Source: Candidatus Binatus soli (lineage in GTDB: Bacteria; Desulfobacterota; Binatia; Binatales; Binataceae). From it: a stretch of DNA of 64,000 nt. Location of the stretch: contig DLMJ01000044.1 of assembly GCA_002479255.1 (NCBI GenBank), forward strand, positions 18,386-82,385. The letters run 5' to 3'. Shown piece by piece: positions 8,364-16,881 of this stretch; position 1 is the stretch's first letter, and each line of letters begins with the position of its first letter. The position numbers and the translations under genes are program-made. The notes beneath the pieces are model-generated. The model made no database searches. It was not told the DNA's origin and was given only the letters and a program-made list of their open reading frames with translations.

Positions 8364-9551
8364 ATGGATCTTCAATTCACGTCCGAAGAAGAAGCATTTC
8401 GACTAAAGGTCCGCGGCTGGTTCGCCGAGAACATGCCGACCAGCGGACTGTCCGCCGACAGCGAGGGCCGGGACGACAAGACCTGGCTCGCCAGGGCCAA
8501 GGTCTGGCAGCGCAGACTGTACGATGCCGGCTACGTCGCGCTCGCATGGCCCAAGGAATACGGCGGCCAGGCGTTGGATCCCGTGCGGCAATCGATCGTC
8601 AACGACGAGATGGTCCGGGCCAAGGCGCCGTATCTCGTCGGCGGATTGGGACTAATGATGCTCGGGCCGACGCTTATCTCGTGGGGCAGCGAGGAACAGA
8701 AGCAGCGCTACCTGCCGAAAATTCTCACCGCCGAAGAAATCTGGTGCCAGGGTTACTCCGAACCCGGCGCGGGTTCCGACCTCGCTTCGCTGAAGACGCG
8801 GGCGGAAATCGTCGGCGATGAGTTCGTCGTGAACGGGCAGAAAGTCTGGACCTCCGGCGCGCAATACGCCGACATGATGTTCTGCCTGGTGCGCACCGAC
8901 CCCGAAGCGCCCAAGCATCGCGGCATTTCATACATGCTGATCGACATGCATGCGCCGGGAATCACCGTGCGTCCTCTGGTTCAGATGACCGGCGATCGCG
9001 GCTTCAATGAAGTGTTCTTCGACAACGTCCACGTGCCGCGCAAAAATCTGGTCGCCAAGCTCAACGAAGGATGGATCGTCGCCAACGCCACGCTCTTTCA
9101 TGAGCGCAACATGCTCGGCTCCGCCAGCGGCAGCGAGCAGCGCTTCAATCGCCTGCTCGCACTTGCCAAATCGATCAAGCGCGGCGGCCGTCCGCTCACC
9201 GAGGACCCCGTCTTCCGCCAACGGCTCGTGGAGCTGGAGATCCGCGTCGAGGCGATGCGCTATCACGCGATCCGCCAACTTACCGATCAGATTCGCGGCA
9301 AGAATCCGGGCGTCGAGGCAATGATCAACAAGCTGGTCGGCACCGAGCTGAATCACGACCTCGCTTCCGCCGCGATGGAGGCGATGGGCGACTACTCGAT
9401 GCTCTCGCGCGACGACGAAGCCGTGCTCGATCACGGCTACTGGCCGTATGAGTGGATGTTCTCGCTCGGGCTGGTGATCGGCGGCGGCACGTCGCACATC
9501 CAGAAAAACATCATCGCGGAGCGCGGCCTCAAGATGCCCAAGTCGCGCTGA
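8364..9551 (+). CDS. Acyl-CoA dehydrogenase (large member of a pair)
   Basis: FAD flavoprotein of 395 residues oxidising acyl-CoA to enoyl-CoA. The ATG at 8364 is preceded by CAGGAG (8348-8353); a TTG two codons upstream is less likely. Visible are the GYSEPGAGSDLASLKTRA active-site loop, VNGQKVWTSGAQYADMMFCLVRT, FNEVFFDNVHVPRKNLV and the C-terminal GGGTSHIQKNIIAERGLKMPKS. The C-terminal MEAMGDYSMLS region replaces the usual catalytic-glutamate EGT motif of short-chain enzymes. It is followed 97 bases later by a second, shorter acyl-CoA dehydrogenase, the arrangement known for heterotetrameric (alpha2beta2) enzymes of steroid side-chain and ring catabolism, so this is probably one subunit of such a complex (inference). 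Confidence 0.88.
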   Translation: MDLQFTSEEEAFRLKVRGWFAENMPTSGLSADSEGRDDKTWLARAKVWQRRLYDAGYVALAWPKEYGGQALDPVRQSIVNDEMVRAKAPYLVGGLGLMMLGPTLISWGSEEQKQRYLPKILTAEEIWCQGYSEPGAGSDLASLKTRAEIVGDEFVVNGQKVWTSGAQYADMMFCLVRTDPEAPKHRGISYMLIDMHAPGITVRPLVQMTGDRGFNEVFFDNVHVPRKNLVAKLNEGWIVANATLFHERNMLGSASGSEQRFNRLLALAKSIKRGGRPLTEDPVFRQRLVELEIRVEAMRYHAIRQLTDQIRGKNPGVEAMINKLVGTELNHDLASAAMEAMGDYSMLSRDDEAVLDHGYWPYEWMFSLGLVIGGGTSHIQKNIIAERGLKMPKSR

Positions 9552-9648
9552 ACCGCGCCCGTTATTCACGGGAGGTGTCACAGACACACGGCCGCGCCAC
9601 GGGCGCGGGTAAGGGTGCATCGACGCCAAATTTGGAGAGAGGGCAATC

Positions 9649-10755
9649 ATGGATTTCGGACTCAGCGAAGAACAACAGCAGCTCAAGGAAAGCGCGCGCG
9701 CGTTTCTCAGCGGCGAATGCCCTACCACGTTCGTGCGCAAAATAATGGCCACCGATGACGGCTATCCGCGCGAACTCTACGCTCAGATTGCGAAGCTCGG
9801 ATGGAGCGGGCTCGTCGTTCCCGAGAAATTCGGCGGCGCGGGACTCGGGATGCTCGACATGGCGATGATTCTCGAAGAGGGCGGCTACGCTGCGATGCCG
9901 GGGCCGTTCCTGTTCTCGTCAGTGCTTGCGGCCAGCGTGCTCAAACTGGGCGGCTCCGAACAGCTCAACTCGAAATGGCTCACCGCGCTCGCCGAGGGCA
10001 AAGCAATCGGCACGGTCGCGGTCGTCGAGCGCGCGGGCAGCATCGATCCGGTTGACATCGCGGCGGTCGCGACGAAAGACGGCGCAGGATGGCGTCTCAA
10101 CGGGACCAAGATGTTCGTGCCGTATGCCAACGTCGCCGACTTTATCGTCGTCGCCGCCAAAAGTGATGCTGGTGAAATTTTTCTGTTCGTCGTCGATGCA
10201 AAAGCGCCGGGCGTGACGATTCGTTTACTCAAGAATCTCGATCTGACGCGCCGCGTCTCGAGCGTCGAGCTCAAGGGCGCTCCCGCCGAGCGGCTTGGCG
10301 GCGGAACCGATCTTTTCGCGAAATTAATCGACGTTGCCGCTGTTGCCGTCGCTGCCGACTCGCTCGGCGGCACCGAACGCGCGCTCGAGATGGCGGTGGA
10401 ATACTCCAAAGTCCGCGAGCAGTTCGGCAAACCGATCGGATCGTTCCAGGCGCTCAAGCACGCGGCCGCCGAAATCGTCGCCGACCTGGAACCCGCGCGC
10501 GCGATGCTCTGGTACGCCGCCTACGCTCAGGACACCGGCGCCGCAGACGCATCGCGCACGGCTGCGATGGCGAAGGCGCGCCTGTGCGATATCTACAGCC
10601 GCGGCACCGACCGCGCCGTTCTGATGCACGGTGGAATCGGTTTCACCTGGGAGCACGATATGCATCTGTGGTTCAAGCGCGCGCGCTTCAACGAGTCGTG
10701 CTTCGGCTCTCCCGCGTACCATCGCGAGCGCGTGGCGATTCTCGGTGCGTATTGA
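9649..10755 (+). CDS. Acyl-CoA dehydrogenase (small member of a pair)
   Basis: Encodes 368 residues with the acyl-CoA dehydrogenase fold: MDFGLSEEQQQLKESARAFL start, VVPEKFGGAGLGMLDM, FVPYANVADFIVVAAKSD, then EYSKVREQFGKPIGSFQALKH (the FAD-binding QFG motif) and HGGIGFTWEHDMHLWFKRA. The TWEHD motif is typical of the FadE-like beta subunits in actinobacterial steroid clusters. AGAGAGGG at 9634-9641 is a good ribosome site. It is co-directional with the 395-residue enzyme and separated from it by 97 bases, so the two likely form one enzyme. The substrate (steroid, branched acyl-CoA or long-chain fatty acid) cannot be deduced. Confidence 0.88.
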   Translation: MDFGLSEEQQQLKESARAFLSGECPTTFVRKIMATDDGYPRELYAQIAKLGWSGLVVPEKFGGAGLGMLDMAMILEEGGYAAMPGPFLFSSVLAASVLKLGGSEQLNSKWLTALAEGKAIGTVAVVERAGSIDPVDIAAVATKDGAGWRLNGTKMFVPYANVADFIVVAAKSDAGEIFLFVVDAKAPGVTIRLLKNLDLTRRVSSVELKGAPAERLGGGTDLFAKLIDVAAVAVAADSLGGTERALEMAVEYSKVREQFGKPIGSFQALKHAAAEIVADLEPARAMLWYAAYAQDTGAADASRTAAMAKARLCDIYSRGTDRAVLMHGGIGFTWEHDMHLWFKRARFNESCFGSPAYHRERVAILGAY

Positions 10756-10809
10756 GGCAGAGCAGGACGCGCTCGCCCCGATGCGCCTGTTCGCCGACCG
10801 CGAACATCT

Positions 10810-12549
10810 TCACTGTTTCACTGCGCGCAGGATGTCGGTCTTGGTCACGATTCCATTCAGGGCGCCGGCGCCGTCCGTCACCAGCAGCATCTGCGCGCCG
10901 CGCTCGCGCACCAACAGCCGCAGTGCCTCGCTGAGATCGCAGTCGTCCGTCACGCGAATCGCGTCGCAGTCCGCGAATTCGCCGACAGTGATTTTGTCCC
11001 ATTCCTCGGGAGCGACCCGGCTGAGATCGGATACACTAATCGTCCCCACGACCTGGTCGCCGTCGTACACCGGGAAGAACGTGTGCCGATGACGGGCCGC
11101 GACGCTCGAGACGAATTCGCGAATCGTTGACCCGGCTTGCGCGGAAATGACGCGATGCTGCATCACGTCCCGCACCGTCATCCCGGATAGGTCCGCGAGT
11201 TTGGCGGTTTCGTGAAGATGCTGATCGCCAGAAACCGACGCCTCGCCCGAGATTGCATAGGCGACCGCTGCGCCGATGAGGCTCGGGATGATATAGGAAT
11301 GGCCGCCGGTGGTTTCCGCGACGAAGACCACGGCGGTGAGTGGAGCTTTGTATCCGGCCGCGATGAACGCCGCCATCCCGACCGCGGCATAGAGATCGTG
11401 CGTCGGCGAGTGAACGACCGATTGCGCGTAGGCGTTGCCGATCGCTCCGCCGACCAGCAGCAGCGGCACAAACATCGCGCTGACACCGCCCGAGCCGAGC
11501 GAGAAAATCGTCGCGAGCAGCTTCAACGCGGCGAATGCCAGCAGCACTTCGGTCGGAATCGGATGCCTGAGCACGTAGCGGACGGCCTCGTAGTTGGGGC
11601 CGATCGGAATGAGCGGGCCGTTGTAAATCGTCACGAACGCGAGGCCGCACAGCGCGGTGCCGAGTCCGCCGATCGTGAGCTTCAGCGTATGCGGTATCCT
11701 GCTGGCTATGGAAAACGTACGCACGCGGCGAAACGTGATGTCGAAGACGATTGCGATTAGCCCGATTCCTGCGCCGAGCAGAGCCGACCAGGCAACGTCG
11801 ATCGCCCGGAAGCTGGTGCTGCCCGCGAAACCGAACAACGGCTCGGCACCGACGATCGACACCAGCGTTGCGTAAGCTACCACTGACGCGATCAGCGACG
11901 GCAGCAGCGCTTCGTGCGCGAGATCGTCCTTGTACGGCATCTCGAGCGCGAACACGATGCCGGTAAGGGGAGCGCGGAAGACCGCCGACATGCCCGCCGC
12001 TGCGCCGCTGATCAACATGATTCGGCGGTCGCGCGCTTCCAGACCGAAACGGCGCAGCTTGGTCCATAGCCACGATCCGATCGCGCCGCCGCTGTAAATG
12101 CCCGGTCCTTCGAGTGCGGCGCTGCCGCCCGAGCCGACGGTGGTCACCGCGGCGAGCAACTTCCACCAGAACGGATGCATGTCGATGTCGCCCTGATGCT
12201 CGTGGTAGGAGCGAACGATCTCCTCGGTCGAGTGTTCGTCGGGGTCGGGCGTTCGAAACTGCATTATCAGCCCCGTCACGAAGAAGCCGGCGACGAGTCC
12301 GGCCACGATTGCCCAATGATGAGCAAGGTAGTAGGGAAGTAGTGCTGCCCAGATGATCCCGAGAATGAGCACAGCGATTCCGGTGATGATGAGGCCGGTC
12401 AAGATGCCGATGATGGGCGCGACGAGAAGCCATTTCTGGATGTCGCGCGAGTACGTTGCCGTCAGGTCTTCATTGACCAGAGCGATGTACTTTCGCAATA
12501 GGGGATGCTTAAAGAAACTCGAATCCAGGAAGTTCGCCAAGATTCCCAA
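10810..12549 (-). CDS. ClC-family chloride channel/antiporter with C-terminal CBS pair
   Basis: Integral membrane protein of 579 residues with about ten hydrophobic helices followed by two CBS domains (about residues 450-575, with VRDVMQHRVISAQAG and GTISVSDLSRVAPEEW). The ion-pathway motif usually written GREGP is ALEGPGIYSGGAIG here and keeps the gating Glu. The GSGIP segment is replaced by a DEHSTEEIVRSYHEH stretch, as in other soil-bacterial ClC-CBS proteins. The later GSGGVSAMFVPLLLVGGAIGNAYA is the second re-entrant region. CBS domains usually sense adenine nucleotides. Transport mode (channel versus chloride/proton exchange) cannot be fixed from sequence. It is convergent with the acyl-CoA dehydrogenase operon. 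Confidence 0.88.
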   Translation of the reverse strand: MGILANFLDSSFFKHPLLRKYIALVNEDLTATYSRDIQKWLLVAPIIGILTGLIITGIAVLILGIIWAALLPYYLAHHWAIVAGLVAGFFVTGLIMQFRTPDPDEHSTEEIVRSYHEHQGDIDMHPFWWKLLAAVTTVGSGGSAALEGPGIYSGGAIGSWLWTKLRRFGLEARDRRIMLISGAAAGMSAVFRAPLTGIVFALEMPYKDDLAHEALLPSLIASVVAYATLVSIVGAEPLFGFAGSTSFRAIDVAWSALLGAGIGLIAIVFDITFRRVRTFSIASRIPHTLKLTIGGLGTALCGLAFVTIYNGPLIPIGPNYEAVRYVLRHPIPTEVLLAFAALKLLATIFSLGSGGVSAMFVPLLLVGGAIGNAYAQSVVHSPTHDLYAAVGMAAFIAAGYKAPLTAVVFVAETTGGHSYIIPSLIGAAVAYAISGEASVSGDQHLHETAKLADLSGMTVRDVMQHRVISAQAGSTIREFVSSVAARHRHTFFPVYDGDQVVGTISVSDLSRVAPEEWDKITVGEFADCDAIRVTDDCDLSEALRLLVRERGAQMLLVTDGAGALNGIVTKTDILRAVKQ

Positions 12550-12924
12550 TGCTGCGATCCTTTCCCTACTTGGAATTGGCTCAGCGAGTCATATTGCAAC
12601 CTCAATGACTAGCACGATGTATCGGGCGGGCACAGTCACAGTAACAAGTGTCGCAGAATTGCAACAAACAATCTCTTGCGGGAGGTTGACGCATCGACGA
12701 CTCAGCGGCGGTGTACAGGAAAGGAAGTGATGTTCAACGTCCAAATCGGGGATTTGCGGGTCGTCGATGGTTTCAATAGGCTTCGCAGCATCATACGTCG
12801 ATTAGGCGTGTCGTTCCTCGTCATGTCATGACTCGAATATAGCGCTGAGGGAAATGGCACGGCAATTGGATGATTAGTTGACGAGAGATTTCACTGCCAC
12901 GGATTCGTCAGGTGATGGGGGATT
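12550..12924. other. 375-base intergenic region upstream of a response regulator
   Basis: No gene is supported here. It is flanked by divergent genes (ClC to the left, response regulator to the right) and should contain both promoters. Two dyads stand out: CAAATC/GATTTG around a GGG centre (12742-12756) and GTCATGTCATGAC (12820-12832), a palindrome around a central T. Both are candidates for a regulator site. Confidence 0.4.
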
Positions 12925-13407
12925 ATGAGCGACGAAGAGAAGGAAAAAGAACAAGACAAAGGACTGAGTCTGTTGAATCCTGGGGTCAGGATTTTTCTGG
13001 TCGAAGACAACCCGGACCACGTTTTTATCGCGCTCACTGTAGTAAGGCAGGTGCTAGGCGACGATATCGAATTGGTGCATGCGTCGAATGCCGATGAAGC
13101 GTTGCTCATGATCGCGCAGTTCACGGAGCACGATCGCCCGGATTTGCTTTTGGTGGATTTGCGTTTGCCTGACAACGGCGGCTTCTCCGTGTTGCAGGCG
13201 GCGCGGGCGAACGAGGCGCTGACGGCGGTGCCGATGTTCGTTATCACGAGCTCGCTCTACGATCGCGATATTGCGGAGAGCTACCAACTCGGCGCGTCTG
13301 CCGTCCTGTGCAAGCCGCTCTCGCGCGCCAAGCTGCGCGACGAGCTGGTGCGCGTGGGCGCACTGCCGCTATCGCAGCGGTCGATCGATCCGGCATATCG
13401 CCACTAG
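12925..13407 (+). CDS. Orphan single-domain response regulator
   Basis: Encodes 160 residues: a charged N-terminal extension of about 20 residues and one receiver (REC) domain. Visible are the acidic pocket in FLVEDNPDH, the phospho-acceptor Asp in LLLVDLRLPDNGG, the Ser in FVITSS and the switch Lys in LCKPLSRAKL. There is no output domain, as in CheY/Rcp1-type regulators that act by protein contact; the VEDNPDHVFIAL start is typical of the Rcp1 group that works with phytochrome-like or hybrid histidine kinases. No kinase is nearby. A strong hairpin terminator follows at 13430-13469, so the gene is probably monocistronic. Confidence 0.88.
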   Translation: MSDEEKEKEQDKGLSLLNPGVRIFLVEDNPDHVFIALTVVRQVLGDDIELVHASNADEALLMIAQFTEHDRPDLLLVDLRLPDNGGFSVLQAARANEALTAVPMFVITSSLYDRDIAESYQLGASAVLCKPLSRAKLRDELVRVGALPLSQRSIDPAYRH

Positions 13408-13429
13408 TCAAGCTTGATCGCATTCGCAC

Positions 13430-13469
13430 ACGGGCTGTGAGTCGCGCAACTCACGGCCCGTTCGATTTT
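13430..13469 (+). terminator. Rho-independent terminator after the response regulator
   Basis: A 13-bp stem with one G-T pair (13430-13442 with 13449-13461) and a 6-base loop CGCGCA, followed by TTCGATTTTG. It lies 23 bases after the stop codon. Confidence 0.75.
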
Positions 13470-13571
13470 GCAGGCTTGACGCTCGCGCCGGCAAATAGGA
13501 TTCTCGCTGACGGTCTGCCCGGCAGCAGACGGGACTTGCATAGCGGCGAAAATCATCGCACAGGAGTTGCC

Positions 13572-14813
13572 GTGAAACCCTACACATTTGAGCATAGTGA
13601 CGCGCTGATGGAGCGCGCCAAAAGAGTTGTTCCCGGCGGCATCTACGGCCATCAGACGCCGCTGCTGCTTACCAGGGGCGCCTACCCGTCATTTTTCGCG
13701 CGCGGGGAGGGTTCCCACGTTTGGGACGTCGATGGCAACGAGTACATCGACTACATATGCTCTTACGGCCCAATCGTGCTCGGCCATCGGCATCCCAAAG
13801 TCGAGGAAGCCGCGCGCCGGCAGATGGAACTCGGCAACTGCTTCAACGCACCGGGGCCGGTGTGGGTCGATCTCGCGGAGCACCTTGTCTCGATCACGCC
13901 GTTCGCCGACTGGACAGTATTCGCCAAAAACGGGTCCGACGTATGCACCTGGGCGACTGAAGTCGCGCGTCAAGCGACGGGGCGGCCAAAGATCGCGATG
14001 TGCTCCGGCGCATACCACGGCACCGATGCATGGTGTACGCCCCTTCCCGGCGGTGTGACGCCGGAAGACCGCGCGAACATGGTTTATTTTCGATTCAACG
14101 ATCTCGAGAGCCTCCACCACGCGGTCGAGGAAAACAGCGGCAAGATCGCGGGCGTAATCCTGTCGCCGTTCAAGCACGACGCCGGACACGACTCGGAGTT
14201 GCCGATCGAAGGATTTCTGTCCGGCGTGCGGAAAATCTGCGACGACAACGGCATGGTCTTCATCCTGGACGACGTTCGCGCCGGGTTCCGCCTGCACATG
14301 GGCGGCTCAGGCGAGTTGTTCGGAGTGCGCCCCGACCTCACGACTTACTGCAAGGCGATCGCCAACGGCTATCCGCTCGCCGCATGCCTTGGGCGCGACA
14401 GCCTGAAACAGGCAGCGCAGGAAGTGTTCTTTACGGGATCGTACTTCACCAGCGCCGTGCCGATGGCGGCGAGCCTGGCGAATCTCAAGGAGCTGCAGGC
14501 GGGTGGCGGAATCGAGAGGATGCGCACGATCGGCGAGAAGCTGCGCACCGGTCTGCTCGCGCAGGCGCGCAGCGCCGGGCTCGAGGTGACGTACTCCGGA
14601 CCGCCGGCGATGCCGTACATGACGTTCAAGGCCGACGCGGGCCATCACGATCGCGCCAAGGTTTTCTGTGGCGCATGCGCGCGCAGCGGAGTGTACGTAG
14701 CGCCGCGTCACAACTGGTTCATCTCGGCTGCGCATACCGAGCGCGACATCGAGCAGACCCTGGATGTCACCGAGCGAGCGTTCGAGGCCGTGCGCAAGCA
14801 ATTCGGCGCATAG
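13572..14813 (+). CDS. Class III aminotransferase, glutamate-1-semialdehyde aminomutase-like
   Basis: PLP-dependent fold-type I enzyme of 413 residues. I chose GTG 13572 because CAGGAG precedes it (13561-13566) and because the family start (YTFEHSDALMERAKRVVPGG) begins there; the longer open frame upstream overlaps the terminator and response regulator. Motifs: WDVDGNEYIDYICSYGP, LGHRHPKV, KNGSDVCTWATEVARQATGR, SGAYHGTDAW, FILDDVRAGFR with the pyridine-binding Asp, and the Schiff-base Lys in TYCKAIANGYPLAA. A true HemL normally has DEVMTGFR and GGGLPVGA, which differ here. No heme gene is adjacent, so it may be a related transaminase or aminomutase. Confidence 0.82.
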   Translation: MKPYTFEHSDALMERAKRVVPGGIYGHQTPLLLTRGAYPSFFARGEGSHVWDVDGNEYIDYICSYGPIVLGHRHPKVEEAARRQMELGNCFNAPGPVWVDLAEHLVSITPFADWTVFAKNGSDVCTWATEVARQATGRPKIAMCSGAYHGTDAWCTPLPGGVTPEDRANMVYFRFNDLESLHHAVEENSGKIAGVILSPFKHDAGHDSELPIEGFLSGVRKICDDNGMVFILDDVRAGFRLHMGGSGELFGVRPDLTTYCKAIANGYPLAACLGRDSLKQAAQEVFFTGSYFTSAVPMAASLANLKELQAGGGIERMRTIGEKLRTGLLAQARSAGLEVTYSGPPAMPYMTFKADAGHHDRAKVFCGACARSGVYVAPRHNWFISAAHTERDIEQTLDVTERAFEAVRKQFGA

Positions 14814-14838
14814 CCCGTCGAGGGAACACCGGTTACGA

Positions 14839-15270
14839 CTATATGCGTTCCAGAACGATGACCGGTATTTGACGGGTGGTGTTCTTCTGGTAGCCGGCAA
14901 ACGCGGGCATCGCTTTGGCCTGCGCGTTGAACAGCCGCTCGCGCTCGGGGCCAGTGGTAATGACAGCCTTGGCCTGGAAGCGTTCGATCCCCAGCTCTAT
15001 CGTCGGGGTAGGGTGAGCCTTGAGGTTGTGATACCAGGCGGGATGTTTCGGCGCTCCGGCCTTCGACGCGATTATGACGATTCGATCGCCATCCTTGGTG
15101 TACACCAGCGGAGTGGTAAAGGGACGGCCGCTCTTCGCGCCGGTCGTGGTCAGAAGAAGGAGCGGCGCGCCCACGAACGGGCCGCTTAGAACCTTGCCGC
15201 CGTTGGCGCGAAACTCTTCGATCAGTTTCTGGTTGAATTCGCGCATTGCTTTCTCGTTGAACTCCGGCAT
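14839..15270 (-). CDS. DDN-family (deazaflavin-dependent) nitroreductase-like protein
   Basis: Encodes 143 residues of the split-barrel DDN family, which binds F420 in mycobacteria and reduces quinones or nitroaromatics. Family hallmarks are visible: LLLLTTTGAKSGRPFTTPLVYTKDGDRIVIIASKAG, then HPAWYHNLKAHPTPTIELG, and a C-terminal MPAFAGYQKNTTRQIPVIVLER. It ends 26 bases from the convergent aminotransferase. With two LLM oxidoreductases in the window it suggests the host makes F420, though no F420 synthesis gene is present here. Confidence 0.88.
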   Translation of the reverse strand: MPEFNEKAMREFNQKLIEEFRANGGKVLSGPFVGAPLLLLTTTGAKSGRPFTTPLVYTKDGDRIVIIASKAGAPKHPAWYHNLKAHPTPTIELGIERFQAKAVITTGPERERLFNAQAKAMPAFAGYQKNTTRQIPVIVLERI

Positions 15271-15327
15271 GGCGTGTCTCCTCTCTTTCGCAGTTAAACT
15301 TATGCTCGATCGTGACCCAGTCCTAGT

Positions 15328-16737
15328 TTAAATCTCGGGCCATTTGTCGTTCCACGGCCGGGCCTGTTCGTACGCGTACGACGCCTGCAGGACAAGGTCT
15401 TCGCGGTAACGCTCCGCGACTATTTGCAATCCGCAGGGAAGGCCGGAGTCGGTGAGTCCCGCACGCACCGACGCACCGGGATGGCCGCTCATGTTGAACG
15501 GATAGGTGAACACGACGGCGTTCAGCGGATCCTTGAGCGGCTGACCGTTGATCTCGGTCGGCATCGGACCCTTTGCGGGAAAGGCCTCGGTTGGAAGCAC
15601 GGGACACAGCAGCAAGTCGAAGCGCTCGAACACGCGCTGGCACCAATCGTTGAACTCGCGGCGGCGTCGATACGCAGCGCCGTAATGCTTCCACGTGACG
15701 CGAGTTGCGCCTTCGGCGCCGGTGGCGAACGCGCGGCCGAAATTTTCGCGATCCCTGTCGAGCCATTCATGCAGCATCGCGTAGCCCTGCGTTGCGCCGA
15801 CTTGCATCCAGGCGTGGCCGGTATCGGGGACAGGGTCATCGATGGTCGTCACGTCGTGGCCGAGGTTCTTGAACACGGCGGCAGCCTTTTGGATTTCGCG
15901 CGCCACGTCGTGCTGCACGAGCTGTCCGAAGTCAGGGTGAAATGCGATGCGAAGTTTGTTGGGCAAGCGCTCGAGGATCGCATGGTAGGAAATTCCCGGA
16001 TGCGGGACGGAGTCGGGATCGGCCGGGTGATAGCCGACGACCGCGTCCATGAAGAGCGCGGCGTCGCGCACGGTGCGCGTGATCGCGCCATGCACGGAGG
16101 TGTCGTTCCATTGTTGCATCCCGAGAGTCGGGTCGTTGGGAATCCTGCCGTATGTCGGTTTCAGCCCGTAGCATCCCGTGTAACAGGCCGGGATTCGCAC
16201 CGAGCCGCCGCCATCCGAGCCGGTCGAGATCGGCACCACGCCGCCCGCGATGGCAGCTGAAGTGCCGCCCGACGATCCGCCGGGCGTCCGCTCGAGATTC
16301 CATGGATTGCGGGTGACGCCGAACAGCAGATTTTTGGTGAAAGCCGTGTAGCCGAACTCGGGCGCGTTGGTCTTGCCGATAACGATCGCGCCGGCAGCTT
16401 TCAGCCGCGCGACCTGAATCGAATCGGACTTGGGCATGTTGTCCTTGAACGGTTTCGAGCCGTACGTGGTCCGCAGACCGGCGGCATCCTCGAGGTCCTT
16501 GACGCCGAGCGGCAACCCGGCGAGCGCTCCGACTTCCTGGTGTCGCGCGATCTTCTCGTCGAGGGCGCGCGCGTCGGCCATCGCGCCGTCGGCCCGCAGC
16601 GCGCAAAATGCGTTGAGCCTGGGGTTGGTCTGTTCGATTCGCTTGATCGTCAGCTCCATCAATTCGCTAGGCTTGATTTCGCGCCTGCGAATCATCGCGG
16701 CGAGTTCGTGCGCCGGCTTCCAGTACAGTTCGTTCAT
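15328..16737 (-). CDS. Amidase (amidase signature family)
   Basis: Hydrolase of 469 residues. ATG 16737 is chosen because GGAGGT lies just upstream (16745-16750 on the complement) and the N-terminus YWKPAHELAAMIRRREIKPSEL is where the family begins. The Ser-cisSer-Lys triad is visible: Lys in LGVKDLEDAAGL, the cis-Ser in STGSDGGGSVRIPA and the nucleophilic Ser region in TPGGSSGGTSAAIAGG. GatA-specific context (gatB, gatC) is absent, so this is a catabolic or unspecified amidase, not tRNA amidotransferase. It is divergent from a TetR regulator with a dyad between them, which may control both. Confidence 0.88.
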   Translation of the reverse strand: MNELYWKPAHELAAMIRRREIKPSELMELTIKRIEQTNPRLNAFCALRADGAMADARALDEKIARHQEVGALAGLPLGVKDLEDAAGLRTTYGSKPFKDNMPKSDSIQVARLKAAGAIVIGKTNAPEFGYTAFTKNLLFGVTRNPWNLERTPGGSSGGTSAAIAGGVVPISTGSDGGGSVRIPACYTGCYGLKPTYGRIPNDPTLGMQQWNDTSVHGAITRTVRDAALFMDAVVGYHPADPDSVPHPGISYHAILERLPNKLRIAFHPDFGQLVQHDVAREIQKAAAVFKNLGHDVTTIDDPVPDTGHAWMQVGATQGYAMLHEWLDRDRENFGRAFATGAEGATRVTWKHYGAAYRRRREFNDWCQRVFERFDLLLCPVLPTEAFPAKGPMPTEINGQPLKDPLNAVVFTYPFNMSGHPGASVRAGLTDSGLPCGLQIVAERYREDLVLQASYAYEQARPWNDKWPEI

Positions 16738-16839
16738 GGCGGTTACCTCCAAGGCCAGGGCGCTTGTGTGGCGAAACTTACTACGATGACGCTGGAGTTT
16801 CAAAACGAAACCGAATGAAGGCGCTCGGCGGGGGGCGGT

Positions 16840-16868
16840 TTGACAGCCTAACGGACGTTAGATAGATT
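16840..16868 (+). promoter_or_regulatory. Promoter with TetR-like operator dyad
   Basis: TTGACA (16840-16845), a 17-base spacer and TAGATT (16863-16868) make a plausible sigma-70 promoter for the TetR gene. Inside the spacer is the perfect dyad CTAACG-GA-CGTTAG (16848-16861). Its position suits autorepression and shared control of the divergent amidase. Confidence 0.5.
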
Positions 16869-16881
16869 TTTTGGCGAGTCA

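Noticed and set aside
9885..12433. Several long ORFs antisense to the acyl-CoA dehydrogenase and ClC genes
   Set aside because: Arg/Ser-rich shadow composition and no recognisable motifs.
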